Source: a virus
Reading direction: 5' to 3' (one strand)
Length of the DNA: 63,548 bases
Virus record (IMG/VR): IMGVR_UViG_3300042691_028591
Coordinates: 1 to 63,548 of that record
Below the pieces are notes generated by a model. The model made no database searches, had not been told where the DNA came from, and saw nothing but the letters and a program-made list of their open reading frames with translations. Both the position numbers and the translations under genes were made by a program. Numbering within the stretch: position 1 is the first letter of the stretch; each line of letters begins with the position of its first letter. Below, one piece after another: positions 17,617-26,751 of this stretch.

Positions 17617-18036
17617 TTATCTTTTTTCTATTACTAATATATATTTGACTTCAATTATATTTGGATTTGTAAATTGAGCGCCCACAGGTCCAGAGAATCC
17701 TGTTGGATTAGTTATTAGTACTTCTTCAATTTCAGTTAGATTAGTAAAGCCTGTTCTACTTGGTCCAACATCTAACGTAAATGTATTAGTTAATAGTTCA
17801 AATGACTCATTTATATTGATTGTAAATGAGTTATTACTGTTAATTACTAAGTATCTTAAAGTGTATAAAGGATCTATGTTTACTGTTAATGTAAATGGAT
17901 CTCCTTTTGCTATTGCTACAGAGTTAAATTGATATAGGTGATCAGGTGTTAACTCAAATGTCTTAGGTAATACCCACTTTATATTTGTTGATACTCCATC
18001 TGTTATTTCACTAGCTATGTTATACTTTACAAGCAT
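17617..18036 (-). CDS. virion protein, 139 aa
   Basis: Beta-rich, with TLTVNIDPLYTLRYLVINS and PTGFSGPVGAQF; no named family. First gene of the minus-strand operon running to 12277, so its upstream gap (18037-18104) should hold the operon promoter, divergent from the resolvase gene. Confidence 0.62.
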   Translation of the reverse strand: MLVKYNIASEITDGVSTNIKWVLPKTFELTPDHLYQFNSVAIAKGDPFTLTVNIDPLYTLRYLVINSNNSFTININESFELLTNTFTLDVGPSRTGFTNLTEIEEVLITNPTGFSGPVGAQFTNPNIIEVKYILVIEKR

Positions 18037-18104
18037 TTATTTATCTAATATTTATCTACATTATTTACTACAAATAAAATAACTTTTTCAATCAATACAA
18101 ATGT

Positions 18105-18602
18105 ATGCTGCTTGTTAATTGTCCTTATATATATGAAATGAATTGCACTAATGCAGGAGAGAAATGCTCTGAATGTATTGCTGGTGTTGGTACTGGTAAA
18201 TTATATTATAAGCCCCTTAATAGAAAAATAAAGGACTTAAAAGATCATCCTGCTAAAGACATTAAAGCCAGTAATAGAGGTAAAGAATGTAATAAAAGAG
18301 GTAGAAAAGTAGAGGCTCAATTAGTAAAAGATTTTGGCTTAGAAGCCACTGAAGCTAGTGGAGCAAAGTTTAGAGATGGTGATGGTATATTACTACTTCC
18401 TAATGGTGATGAAATACATATATCTATTAAGAGTAGAACTACAGTAAATAAGTTAGCTATTACTCCAAAAGAATATAGAATAGATGAAATACATTTAATT
18501 AATAGTAAAGAATATGGAACTATTGTTATAATGTCTAAACTTGTATTTGATCAGTTGGAGAATGGATATGTCAGACAAGAACAAGAGACAATACAGCCTT
18601 AA
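18105..18602 (+). CDS. Holliday-junction resolvase-like PD-(D/E)XK nuclease
   Basis: N-terminal Cys residues (C13, C19, C22 region) may bind metal. From residue about 65, RGRKVEAQLVKDFGLEATEASGAKF, then DGD and ISIKSR match the archaeal Hjc/RecU-like nuclease core (E, then SGA, D, then E/S-x-K). It would cleave branched DNA made by RecA. It lies at the head of the replication-recombination block. Exact subfamily uncertain. An alternative ATG is at 18135. Confidence 0.65.
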   Translation: MLLVNCPYIYEMNCTNAGEKCSECIAGVGTGKLYYKPLNRKIKDLKDHPAKDIKASNRGKECNKRGRKVEAQLVKDFGLEATEASGAKFRDGDGILLLPNGDEIHISIKSRTTVNKLAITPKEYRIDEIHLINSKEYGTIVIMSKLVFDQLENGYVRQEQETIQP

Positions 18603-18906
18603 AGAGCTTTCTGGTAAGTATAAAAGAAAGTTAAAGAGAATAAATAAGAGAGTATTAAAAGCTCAACTAAATAGAGAAATAATTAAAGAACTAGATAAAA
18701 ATCCTGTTGATGATTTAGTTATGAGTGGGCGGATTACTGACGCTAATTATCAAGATTATAATACACTTGAACATGATGATTGGTTAAGGTATCTAGGAAG
18801 AACTTGGACATTAGAAGATGAGTTAGAATATTGTGATCAAGTGTATGAAGATTGCAACTTTGAACAAGAGGAGGATAAAATAATTAAAGCTATGGAAGCT
18901 CTTTAA
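18568..18906 (+). CDS. hypothetical protein with in-frame stop; frame continues to 19024
   Basis: ATG at 18568 (others at 18562 and TTG 18541). A basic N-terminus (KYKRKLKRINKR) precedes an acidic half. The TAA at 18904 is followed, without any frame change, by 38 more sense codons to 19024 (DVRDYQQAFIELSSEG...) with protein-like composition and no start codon. So either this gene acquired a nonsense codon or the stop is read through. Overlaps the resolvase gene by 35 nt. Confidence 0.55.
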   Translation: MSDKNKRQYSLKELSGKYKRKLKRINKRVLKAQLNREIIKELDKNPVDDLVMSGRITDANYQDYNTLEHDDWLRYLGRTWTLEDELEYCDQVYEDCNFEQEEDKIIKAMEAL

Positions 18907-19023
18907 GATGTTAGAGACTATCAACAAGCTTTTATAGAGTTGAGTAGTGAAGGAAGGGTTAATAAATACTTCAAGGGAGGTATTAATACTTTTATAGAAG
19001 ATTTTAATAATGCATTAGAATAA

Positions 19024-19032
19024 TTAAGTTTG
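19024..19032 (+). promoter_or_regulatory. TTAAGTTTG motif before recA
   Basis: A copy of the recurrent TTAAGTTTG motif, 34 nt upstream of the RecA start codon. Candidate phage promoter element. Confidence 0.4.
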
Positions 19033-19066
19033 CCTCTTAAGGTTAATCTTATTAGGTATTATGTAA

Positions 19067-20083
19067 GTGGATTTAAAAGAGTATGTAAAGCTAACTGAAA
19101 AGGTAGTTGGTAAAAAGCAAGTTTGTATTGGTAACCAAGTTGAAGTTGAAAGATTTAAACTTGAATCTCCTTCTATAAATCACTTGTTAGGTGGCGGCGT
19201 TCCACATGGTACTATTATTGAAATATATGGGCCAGAACAAACAACTAAGTCATTGTTAGCTATGTATATAGCAGCTCAACTACAAAAACAAACTGATAGA
19301 TTTGTTGGCTATGTACAGGCTGCAGAGTTTGGCTATACTTCTTGTCATGCTACTAATATAGGATTAGACCCAGATAAAGTATTATTAGTAGATGCAACAA
19401 GTGCTGAAGAAGCCTTACAATGTACTAGATCATTTCTTACTGAAGACTTCTGTGCTGTCATTATTGATAGTGTTGCTGGCTTAGTTCCAGAGAAGTTAAC
19501 AGATGAAAGTAAAGAGATTGGTGATGTATTTGTAATGGGTATTAGAGCTAGACTGTTAAGTGAAAATCTTCCACAGTTTAGTGTTAAATGTAAAAAGAAT
19601 GATGTAGTACTTATTCTTATTAATCAGGTTAGAAATACTAACTTAAGTGGATATGGTAATCCAGAAGGTAGTATGGGTGGTAAGGGTTTACCTTATTGGG
19701 CTTCTATTAGACTAATGACAACTAAGAAGGCTCTTAAATCACCAGATGAAGAAGGCATTAATAACTTTGATGTTCAGATTAAATGTATAAAATCTAAATA
19801 TGGTAAAGCACTAAGAAGCATTGAAATGCAAGTAGATCTTGAACAAGATAGTATTGATAAAACTATTACTAATACTAATTACAATAAGTATATAGATGTA
19901 ATTAGAATGGCCAAGAAGGAGGAACTAATAAAGGTTGCTGGTTCTTGGATCACATTAAGTTTGCCAAATTTAAGCTCTGAAGAGCCAATTAAAGTTCAAG
20001 GGGAAAACAACTTAGAAGCTAAACTAAGAGAAGATCCTGAACTATTTGAAGCTTTAAGAGATGCTGTTAATTCTAAATGTTAA
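19067..20083 (+). CDS. recA: RecA-family recombinase
   Basis: GTG start. Walker A is GPEQTTKS (around residue 54), where cellular RecA has GPESSGKT; the Gly before Lys is replaced by Thr. Later features fit RecA: INHLLGGGVPHG at the N-terminal strand, CAVIIDSVAGLVP (Walker B), ILINQVRN (loop and sensor region) and GGKGLPYWASIRL. Length 338 aa is normal. It catalyses strand exchange and may support replication restart. It is followed by two small genes and the DNA polymerase in the same direction. Confidence 0.85.
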   Translation: MDLKEYVKLTEKVVGKKQVCIGNQVEVERFKLESPSINHLLGGGVPHGTIIEIYGPEQTTKSLLAMYIAAQLQKQTDRFVGYVQAAEFGYTSCHATNIGLDPDKVLLVDATSAEEALQCTRSFLTEDFCAVIIDSVAGLVPEKLTDESKEIGDVFVMGIRARLLSENLPQFSVKCKKNDVVLILINQVRNTNLSGYGNPEGSMGGKGLPYWASIRLMTTKKALKSPDEEGINNFDVQIKCIKSKYGKALRSIEMQVDLEQDSIDKTITNTNYNKYIDVIRMAKKEELIKVAGSWITLSLPNLSSEEPIKVQGENNLEAKLREDPELFEALRDAVNSKC

Positions 20084-20112
20084 TTTAAAAAAATAAGGAC
20101 TGAAATTTAATT

Positions 20113-20376
20113 ATGGAACCTACTAATAATACTTCATTGGTTGATCTTATTCAAAATGACCCTGAGGTTATTACCGTTGCTGAAGCTAAATCTTCAAAGA
20201 CTAAATCTTCTAGACAAGTTAATCTAACTACTATTCTTGCTCAATTGTCAGAGTTTACTTCTGAGGAAATCATGAGTTATCCTATTAATACTATTAGAGG
20301 TATTAAAACTCAAGGTAATAGAATTTCTAGTGTTTATGCTAAAGGCGTTGAAGAGTTGAATAATTCTGATGGCTAA
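20113..20376 (+). CDS. hypothetical protein, 87 aa
   Basis: Small, Ser/Thr-rich with a basic patch (KSSKTKSSRQ). The stop overlaps the next start. It lies between recA and the polymerase, so a replication accessory role is possible. A purine-rich AATAAGGACTG element precedes it, better than most starts in this window. Confidence 0.6.
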   Translation: MEPTNNTSLVDLIQNDPEVITVAEAKSSKTKSSRQVNLTTILAQLSEFTSEEIMSYPINTIRGIKTQGNRISSVYAKGVEELNNSDG

Positions 20377-20818
20377 AACAAGCAATCCAATTCAAACAAC
20401 AATAAAAGATTTTAAAAATCTTTTTACTAAAGAAGGCTTGAAGAAGATTTCTATTGATGATTTACTTTTATTGAAAGCCACTTTAGATTATGGAAATGAA
20501 AGGCTGAATGAACTGTCAGAGATACTTTCTTCTGCATCTTTGGGTGTGTCTCCTAATAAGAATGCCAGAAATAACTATGCAAGGAATAATACTTCTTATG
20601 TAACTGGTTCTGTGCAGCCAATATTACCCTCAACAACTGGAAATGAGTTAGCACAAGTTAATTCAATAAGTAATTTTGATACTTCTGCAGTTGGTTTATA
20701 TGATGCAGAAGCAGAGGCTAGAGCACAAAATGAGTTGTTCTTACAAACGGTTTCAGAACAACTGCCAGATGAAGTTGAAGTATTAGAAGAAATCTTTGGC
20801 TCAGTAGAAGATGCATAA
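20369..20818 (+). CDS. hypothetical protein, 149 aa
   Basis: Helical N-terminus, a Ser/Asn-rich middle, and an acidic C-terminal segment (DEVEVLEEIFGSVED). The acidic tail with an aromatic residue could be an interaction tail, but no family is recognised. Overlaps the neighbouring genes by 8 nt on each side. Confidence 0.6.
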   Translation: MAKTSNPIQTTIKDFKNLFTKEGLKKISIDDLLLLKATLDYGNERLNELSEILSSASLGVSPNKNARNNYARNNTSYVTGSVQPILPSTTGNELAQVNSISNFDTSAVGLYDAEAEARAQNELFLQTVSEQLPDEVEVLEEIFGSVEDA

Positions 20819-22913
20819 TAGTAATATATATTCTTATATTACTACTCAAGAGTTGTTAGAACAAATAATAGATGTTCTAACAACTCTTTCAAAAGAAGAA
20901 GTGGTAAATGTTGGTATTGACTTTGAAGGCTATGTTAAAGATGAATATAGACTTGTAAGCTCAGGTTTAGATTGCTACTGTAATAAGCTAAGACTTATAA
21001 GTATTAATTGGATTGGTAATGATGGCCCAACAGTTGTAGTTGAATTAAATACTGTTGATATACTGCCCTTCTTAAATCTAATAAAGAATAATAATAGATT
21101 TATTGTATGGGCGCATAATGCAACCTTTGAAATAAGACAGATTAAACATCACTATAATATTGAAATGAACAATATATACTGTTCAATGGTTATGTTTAAT
21201 ACTTTATATGTATCTATTGGATGGAGACAAAGTAAGTTGGCAATTGGTAGTAGTTTAGGCTCTATCATGAGACACTTTGCAGGAGTTGTAATGGATAAAA
21301 CATTACAAACATCTGATTGGTCTAGCCCTATTCTTAGTAAAGCTCAGTTGGAATATTCAGCAATGGATGTTAATACTAAGTGGTTAGAATTATGTATAAA
21401 TGTTAAAGAAAGTCTTATAAGTTATTATGAACAAGAGTATGCATTTAATCTAGATCAAGATGCAATGAGAATCTTAGCTATTGTTGAGTATGTTGGTTTT
21501 AATATTGATAAAGTTAAGATGAATAGCTTTATTAAAGAATTAGAACAACTATCTAATGATACTAAGATTAAGTTAGCAAGACAATTAGATCAGCCATTAT
21601 CAGTGTCTTTAGTTGAAGATGAGGATGGTATCTTACAACAATCTTTAACAGTATCTCCTATAGTAACAACTATTTTTAATAATCCTAAGAAGTTAGGTAC
21701 TATTATTAATAGTAAGTTCAAAGTTAATTTAACTGCTTTGAACGCTGCTATTATGAAAGAGTTTCTTTCTAATCAAGATGATGATGAAGATGAGGAAGAC
21801 ACTGATGATGTAGATTTAGAAATGATATCTAATAAGCAAGATGCAAAGGAGGTTATAAATACTTTTATTGTATATAAAAGACAGGAAAAACTAATAACAG
21901 AGATTAGTAAATATAACTCTATTGTTAGTCCAATAACTGGTGCTTTACATGCTACTACTAATCCTGTGGGGGCTGGAACTGGTAGAATGTCATCTTCTTC
22001 TAGTATTATTGTTGGTGATAAAAAGTTTAAGATGAATTTACAACAGGTAATTGCTAGAGGCAATTATGACATTAGAAGCGGTTTTATAGCTAGACAAGAT
22101 TATGTTATTGCTGGCATTGACTTTAGTTCACAAGAAGTATTAACTGCAATGGCTTATGCTAAAGATGAAGCGGGTTTAGCACCCTTTTATCAAAAGAAAA
22201 AACAGTTATATCTATTAGATAATAATGGAAATCAAATACTTAATAAGAAAGGTAAACCTGTAGAAGATCCTTATACTGATCCTCATACTGTAGCTGCTAT
22301 GGGCTTATGTCCAGCTTTAAAGAATTATCCAGCAGAACTTATTAGAGAAATGGCTGAGGGTAATCATAAGAATTTTAAATATACTTATAATAATAAAGAT
22401 CTATTATATTTAGATGTATATAATAAATCTATAAATGATCTACAAACCTATTTAGGATGTAGTATTGAAGAAGCTACTAATATTATTAATATATTAAGTA
22501 GTATACCTTCTTCTACAGACTTCAGATTTCAAGGGAAGATTTTAAACTTTAGTGTTATTTATGGTAAGACTGAACAAGGTTTATCTGAAGACTTAAAATG
22601 TTCTGTTGAAGATGCAGCTAAAGTATTACATAGTTATTTTAGTCAATTCTTTAAGCTTAAAGAGTGGCTTGATAATAGTGCTAAAGAAGCAATTAGATGT
22701 AAAAGAATAAGGCTACCAACTGGCAGATGGTTATGGGTAGATGAATCTAATTCAAAGGGAAATGATGCTTCAGCTCAAAGAAAGGGTCCAAATGGATATG
22801 TTCAAGGATTTTGTGCTGATCAACTAAAAGTAACCCTGCCATATGTTAGAAAGTATTTAGAAGAAGTAAATAATAGATACAAAGTTAGAAATTGTATTGT
22901 AGCTTTAGTGCAT
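20811..22913 (+). CDS. polA: DNA polymerase I (family A), exon 1
   Basis: Exon 1 codes for 701 residues. The 3'-5' exonuclease domain has DFEG (motif I, near residue 42), HNATFEIRQ (II) and YSAMDVNT (III). The polymerase domain has motif A GIDFSSQE and motif B ILNFSVIYGKT. Motif C is cut: exon 1 ends after the His of VH and exon 2 resumes with DEIVYE. An acidic loop (DDDEDEEDTDD) follows residue 320. No 5'-3' nuclease domain, as in phage T7-type enzymes. It replicates the phage genome with the clamp and loader encoded downstream. Confidence 0.93.
20848..20888. terminator. 16-bp perfect hairpin in polA 5' coding region
   Basis: 20848-20863 pairs perfectly with 20873-20888, loop of 9 nt. It starts 37 nt after the polA start codon and 30 nt after the preceding stop. 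Candidate attenuator or end-processing signal for the upstream transcript. Confidence 0.45.
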
Positions 22914-23946
22914 AGCCCTTATCATTGTGCACTTTAAACCCTGTTATGCTATAATTAAAATATAGTTTTAGTTTAATGTAATGGAAACAATTTATTTGCG
23001 TGGAAAAGAAGTTTTATTAGACAAGTCAACAGTAGATTTACTTGACTTATTAAATGTCAAATTATTTATTGCACCTTCAGAAGATTATGTAGGATGCTAC
23101 TTTAATAGACGAAGTATGTATTTACATCAATTTTTGATGTGTCCTTTAAAAGGATATGTTGTTGATCATCTTGATAGAAATAAATTAAATAACTGTCTTT
23201 CTAATTTGAAAGTAGTTACATATTCTGTAAACATACATAACAGATTAAGGGCTAAACCTTTAAGTGGTTATTATGGAATTAGAGAAAAGATTCTTAAAGA
23301 TGGTACTACTTCATATGCAGTATTAATAGCTAATTCAGGAATTACTTATCATAGAACCTTCTCAAATATTGAATCAGCAATAAAGTATTATGACTTAAAA
23401 GCTTTAGAATTATTTGAGAGCAGTGCTGTTTTAAACAACCCAGATACAATATTTTCTTTAGAAGAATTAAATTCTTTAGAAGAAGAAAGTAGAATTACTT
23501 CTCTAAGAGGTAAAAACTCTAGAAAGTTAAATGGGGATAAAAAGGGTGGCTTTTCTTTTAAAACTGAAAGAAATAGATGGGAAGTAAGAACCTGGAATGG
23601 AAACAAAATGAAGCGTAAATATTTTCATACCAAACAAGAAGCAGAAGATTATTTTAAAGTGGCTTTGCTGGAAACCCCTTAGAGCTTCTTAACTACAAAG
23701 CAATTAGGAATAATATACTTGATAGTTATAAAAACTAAGAAGATTGGGCAATCAGCAGGGGGATATAAAGATCTTGTATCTCCTTCAACGACTATCAAAA
23801 AGGTACATAATTATTATGTATAACTGAGTAGAGTAAGGTACAGTGTATCTGAAAAGCAGGGAGTATAGAAATATACTATGATATAGTCTGATCTTATATG
23901 AAAGTATAAGAGTGTTAAAGGAAACGTTTAGCATGTAACATAAATG
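22914..23946 (+). other. group I intron in polA
   Basis: The 5' splice site follows U22913: exon AGTGCAT pairs with intron GTGCACT (about 22927-22933), leaving the canonical U.G pair at the cleavage site. The 3' end is G23946. Core signatures downstream of the nuclease ORF are GGGCAATCAGCAGGG, TTCAACGACTATC (23784 on) and GATATAGTC (23880 on), typical of a group I P7 and neighbouring elements. Removal joins VH to DEIVYE, restoring polymerase motif C. Length 1033 nt with an internal HNH gene. Confidence 0.92.
22981..23682 (+). CDS. intron-encoded HNH homing endonuclease
   Basis: 233 aa. Residues about 58-84 hold an HNH motif (VVDHLDRNKLNNCLSNLKVV, then N-x-HNR), followed by two AP2-like DNA-binding segments (SGYYGIREKILKDG ... 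YYDLKALELF and KKGGFSFKTERNRWEVRTW ... AEDYF). This layout is common in phage group I intron nucleases. It is wholly inside the polA intron and presumably cuts intronless polA at motif C to spread the intron. Confidence 0.9.
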   Translation: METIYLRGKEVLLDKSTVDLLDLLNVKLFIAPSEDYVGCYFNRRSMYLHQFLMCPLKGYVVDHLDRNKLNNCLSNLKVVTYSVNIHNRLRAKPLSGYYGIREKILKDGTTSYAVLIANSGITYHRTFSNIESAIKYYDLKALELFESSAVLNNPDTIFSLEELNSLEEESRITSLRGKNSRKLNGDKKGGFSFKTERNRWEVRTWNGNKMKRKYFHTKQEAEDYFKVALLETP

Positions 23947-24108
23947 GATGAAATTGTATATGAGTTGCATAAAGACTCAGCAGAAGAAGTGGGAAATAAA
24001 CTAAGAGATATGATGGAAACAATACAAGGTGATATGTTAAAGCAATACTTTGATTGTGAGACTGGTGGTTTTAGTAGTTTAACAATTGCTCCTTGTTGGA
24101 AGAAATAA
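23947..24108 (+). CDS. polA: DNA polymerase I, exon 2
   Basis: 53 codons in the frame continued from exon 1: DEIVYELHKDSAEEVGNKLR ... CWKK then TAA. DE is the catalytic pair of motif C. An ATG at 23944 (intron end) could mimic a start, but the sequence only makes sense as the polymerase C-terminus. Spliced product about 754 aa. Confidence 0.92.
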   Translation, partial: DEIVYELHKDSAEEVGNKLRDMMETIQGDMLKQYFDCETGGFSSLTIAPCWKK

Positions 24109-24109
24109 T

Positions 24110-24403
24110 ATGACAGAAGATATAAGTATTAAGAAACTATATAAGTTTAACTTAAACCATCTTTATGGTATCTTAGAAGGTTTATTTGTCTCAACATAGG
24201 TAGAAGTTAAAAATATTATTGGTTCTACTTTATATTTAGGAGAAGTTGCTGGTAAACATAGTGAGGTTATAAAAGTCTTAGAATAGGACCATTTAATAGA
24301 GTTAGATGTAAGTCAACTTACTATTGAAAACTTATTAAATGCTAATAATAGAGAGACTAATATTTGTGGTTGTAATCCTTTTGACTATTTAGAAGAAAGA
24401 TAA
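24110..24403 (+). pseudogene. small gene with two in-frame TAG codons
   Basis: An ATG one base after the polA stop opens a 98-codon frame closed by TAA, interrupted by TAG at 24197-24199 (...FVST-x-VEVKN...) and 24284-24286 (...KVLE-x-DHLIEL...). The sequence between and after the TAGs stays protein-like (LDVSQLTIENLLNANNRE). Gln would fit both positions (CAG to TAG). Either a decayed gene or amber suppression. No known family. Confidence 0.5.
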
Positions 24404-24449
24404 GTTATACTTTAAGTCTGTATTTAATGAAAAATACTTGAAATAAATT

Positions 24450-25019
24450 ATGACAAATTTAAATAAAATTACTAGCTTAGATTATATTAGAGATACAATT
24501 TATAACTCTAAGTTTTCTACTTGGCTGATTAATAATTATTTGACCAGTCTTTTAACTAAAGATGATTGGAAATTAAAAACAGTTGATAGTAATATATTCT
24601 TTGATTTAAATGTTTCTACTGGTGTTAGTTTTATAAGAACTAAGTTTAATGTAGGAGTTATTCATATTGCAACTGAATCTGACTTAGATCAGGTGATTGA
24701 AAAGATTATGGAATATGGAGAAAGACCTGATTTAATAGCTAATCTTTTTTCAGAGACTATTAACTCAAATGGTGTTGTGTTTTTACAGCTAACTTATGAG
24801 ACAAACATATATCAAGGTATGGACTTAGTTCCTTTCTTTAATCTTATCTTTGATCAAATTGAAATAATTAAAGAAGATGTTAGATATATGCTTAACTTAA
24901 AGATTGTAGATCCTAAGAACTTAGCTAGAAGTGATGAGTATGAAGATGATGATAGTGAAGATGATGATGGCTTAAGTGATGATCTTATAAGTCCTTATGA
25001 CGTAAAAGGAGATTCTTAA
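24450..25019 (+). CDS. hypothetical protein with acidic C-terminus, 189 aa
   Basis: Soluble alpha/beta protein whose last 30 residues are a run of Asp/Glu with Ser (YEDDDSEDDDG), then SPYDVKGDS. Acidic tails are common in phage DNA-binding and polymerase-accessory proteins. The stop overlaps the ATG of the sliding clamp, so they are translated together. Function unknown. Confidence 0.62.
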   Translation: MTNLNKITSLDYIRDTIYNSKFSTWLINNYLTSLLTKDDWKLKTVDSNIFFDLNVSTGVSFIRTKFNVGVIHIATESDLDQVIEKIMEYGERPDLIANLFSETINSNGVVFLQLTYETNIYQGMDLVPFFNLIFDQIEIIKEDVRYMLNLKIVDPKNLARSDEYEDDDSEDDDGLSDDLISPYDVKGDS

Positions 25020-26146
25020 TGTTATTTACAATTACAGATATCACTAGATTCAAAAATACTGCTAAACAGGCAATAAGCTTAGCAAATAATAAAACTGCAT
25101 CCTCCTTAGAACAATGTGTAGAAGTAACTGTCATAGGTGATCAGTTAAGCTTTACTGCTGTTAATAGTAATTATGGTGCTAAGTTCTTATATCCCTTAGA
25201 AGGTAATAGCAATGTAGATGGAACCTGCTTAATTCACTTTACCAAGTTGTCATTGTTACTAAGTAAAATACCAACAAAAGCATCTTACTTAAAAGTTAGT
25301 TTAAAGAATAATGTATTAAACTTTAGTCTTTTAAATATGGGTTCTATTGGTGAATCTATTTGGATTGATAATACTAGTCTGCATAATTCAGACTTCTTAG
25401 ATGAGAATAAATATATTGTATTAGATGAAGACAATACTACTCTTATTCCTCATTTATTATCTGTTAGTGATATTGCTAAGACTTGTGATAGCAGTGTTAT
25501 TGGCTTTAAAGGTGACAGCAAAGAGTTAGTCATTAGTGGCAAGTTTGGCATAACAGGTAATAACTTGTTTATGTCTAAATTAGACTCTATTGGAAATATA
25601 ACTTTTGCTATTAAACCTGTTCTATTAAATAGTAGTTTATCCTTTCTAGGCAGCTCTGTAACTATAGGTTATAACAATAATAATAAGTGGCTAATGTTTA
25701 GCTCTGATAAAGGAGTTGTATGTTATAAGAGTCTTAGTTCTATAGTTAATATAGAAAAGACTATTAATAATATATATGCATTAGAAGCTGGTGGATGTAT
25801 TACAGTTAAGAGATCAGAGTTAGACTTGGCTATTGGTTTTCACACTGAAGGTGATTATATTTGTTTAAATAGTGATAAAAGTAATACTTTACTAGAGGTT
25901 TTTAGTACCACTAGTAAAGAGCCAGCAAAGTTAAAGCCAGAGTTATATGATGGTAATTTTGTTGATGTTAGATTAGAAGTTAATCACATTAAACAAGCAC
26001 TTAGCCTTACTAATAATAACTGTCCAGGAGTTACTATTAATCAAAGAGTTACAGCTCTAGTTGATACAGATATTACTATTTTAGTAATAAATAGTCCTGA
26101 TAGTGGGGCTATTGAAACAACAACAATTGTATATACATGTATATAA
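25019..26146 (+). CDS. DNA polymerase sliding clamp (beta/DnaN-like)
   Basis: 375 aa, close to the usual 366-380 of bacterial beta clamps, and built of repeated alternating beta segments (LSFTAVNSNYGAKFLYPLEG, LVISGKFGITGNN, ITVKRSELDLAIGF). The C-terminal QRVTALVDTDITILVINSP resembles the last clamp domain. Sequence identity is low, so the call leans on architecture plus a clamp-loader gene 1.2 kb downstream. AAGGAG with 7-nt spacing precedes the ATG, one of few good ribosome sites here. Confidence 0.7.
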   Translation: MLFTITDITRFKNTAKQAISLANNKTASSLEQCVEVTVIGDQLSFTAVNSNYGAKFLYPLEGNSNVDGTCLIHFTKLSLLLSKIPTKASYLKVSLKNNVLNFSLLNMGSIGESIWIDNTSLHNSDFLDENKYIVLDEDNTTLIPHLLSVSDIAKTCDSSVIGFKGDSKELVISGKFGITGNNLFMSKLDSIGNITFAIKPVLLNSSLSFLGSSVTIGYNNNNKWLMFSSDKGVVCYKSLSSIVNIEKTINNIYALEAGGCITVKRSELDLAIGFHTEGDYICLNSDKSNTLLEVFSTTSKEPAKLKPELYDGNFVDVRLEVNHIKQALSLTNNNCPGVTINQRVTALVDTDITILVINSPDSGAIETTTIVYTCI

Positions 26147-26150
26147 ATTT

Positions 26151-26324
26151 ATGTTAAGTCCAGAACAAAGAGCTTTGTATAGATCTCAGTTAATTGCTTA
26201 TTACTTTAATAAGCAAAAGAATAAAGATGAAAATACTATGGCTAAAATTAGAAGGCAGATTGTTAATCAAGATGATAAAGCATTAACTGATAATTATAAT
26301 TTAATTCCTGACATGCCTAAATGA
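26151..26324 (+). CDS. small hypothetical protein, 57 aa
   Basis: ATG at 26151, 4 nt after the clamp stop. Helical and charged (KNKDENTMAKIRRQI). The stop overlaps the next ATG (aTGAaaaATG), continuing a tightly packed run of genes. Confidence 0.55.
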   Translation: MLSPEQRALYRSQLIAYYFNKQKNKDENTMAKIRRQIVNQDDKALTDNYNLIPDMPK

Positions 26325-26536
26325 AAAATGAATTATTAGTTCAACTATTAGACTCTAAATTGCATACAGATCAAGCAGCAATAGTTGAACAAGCTTTACT
26401 AGATATCTTAATTAATGAGAGAGCAGAAACTGCCCTTGTTAGAATAAAAGATGAAGTATATAGAGAAGTAGAAGATATGTCTAGACAAGATATTATTAAC
26501 TTGTTAAAGGAAAAATTAGAATGTCATGATGAATAA
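26321..26536 (+). CDS. small helical protein, 71 aa, paralog of next
   Basis: Leu-rich amphipathic helices. Layout parallels the following gene: LLDSKLHTDQAAIVEQALLD here, LLNTDLTSEQLKLLDTFLID there, and both end in a short LIKYL/LLKEKL helix. Likely a duplicated pair. Unknown role within the replication cluster. Confidence 0.58.
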   Translation: MKNELLVQLLDSKLHTDQAAIVEQALLDILINERAETALVRIKDEVYREVEDMSRQDIINLLKEKLECHDE

Positions 26537-26750
26537 TACAACATTAAGTATTAACTTGCTTAAAGAATTATTAAATACTGATTTAACTTCAGAGCAGCTT
26601 AAATTATTAGATACATTTTTAATTGATAATCTAGTTAAAGATGCAGTAGATCCTTTTAAACAAAGGATTGAAAAAAGTGTTATAACTGGCGCTAGAGCAA
26701 TGACACATGATATTAAAACTGATGAACTAATAAAATATTTAGGTATTTAA
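26526..26750 (+). CDS. small helical protein, 74 aa, paralog of previous
   Basis: Starts MMNNTTLS, overlapping the previous stop by 11 nt. Shares the helical pattern described for its neighbour. The TTG start of the UDG gene follows after 1 nt. Confidence 0.58.
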   Translation: MMNNTTLSINLLKELLNTDLTSEQLKLLDTFLIDNLVKDAVDPFKQRIEKSVITGARAMTHDIKTDELIKYLGI

Positions 26751-26751
26751 A

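Noticed and set aside
2821-17677. Plus-strand ORFs at 2821, 8353, 13314, 16489, 16819 and 17429
   Set aside because: They mirror the minus-strand virion genes, are hydrophobic by frame shadow and have no independent start context.
24404-24449. Possible extra gene or RNA between the TAG-interrupted gene and 24450
   Set aside because: Only a short AT-rich leader; no motif seen.
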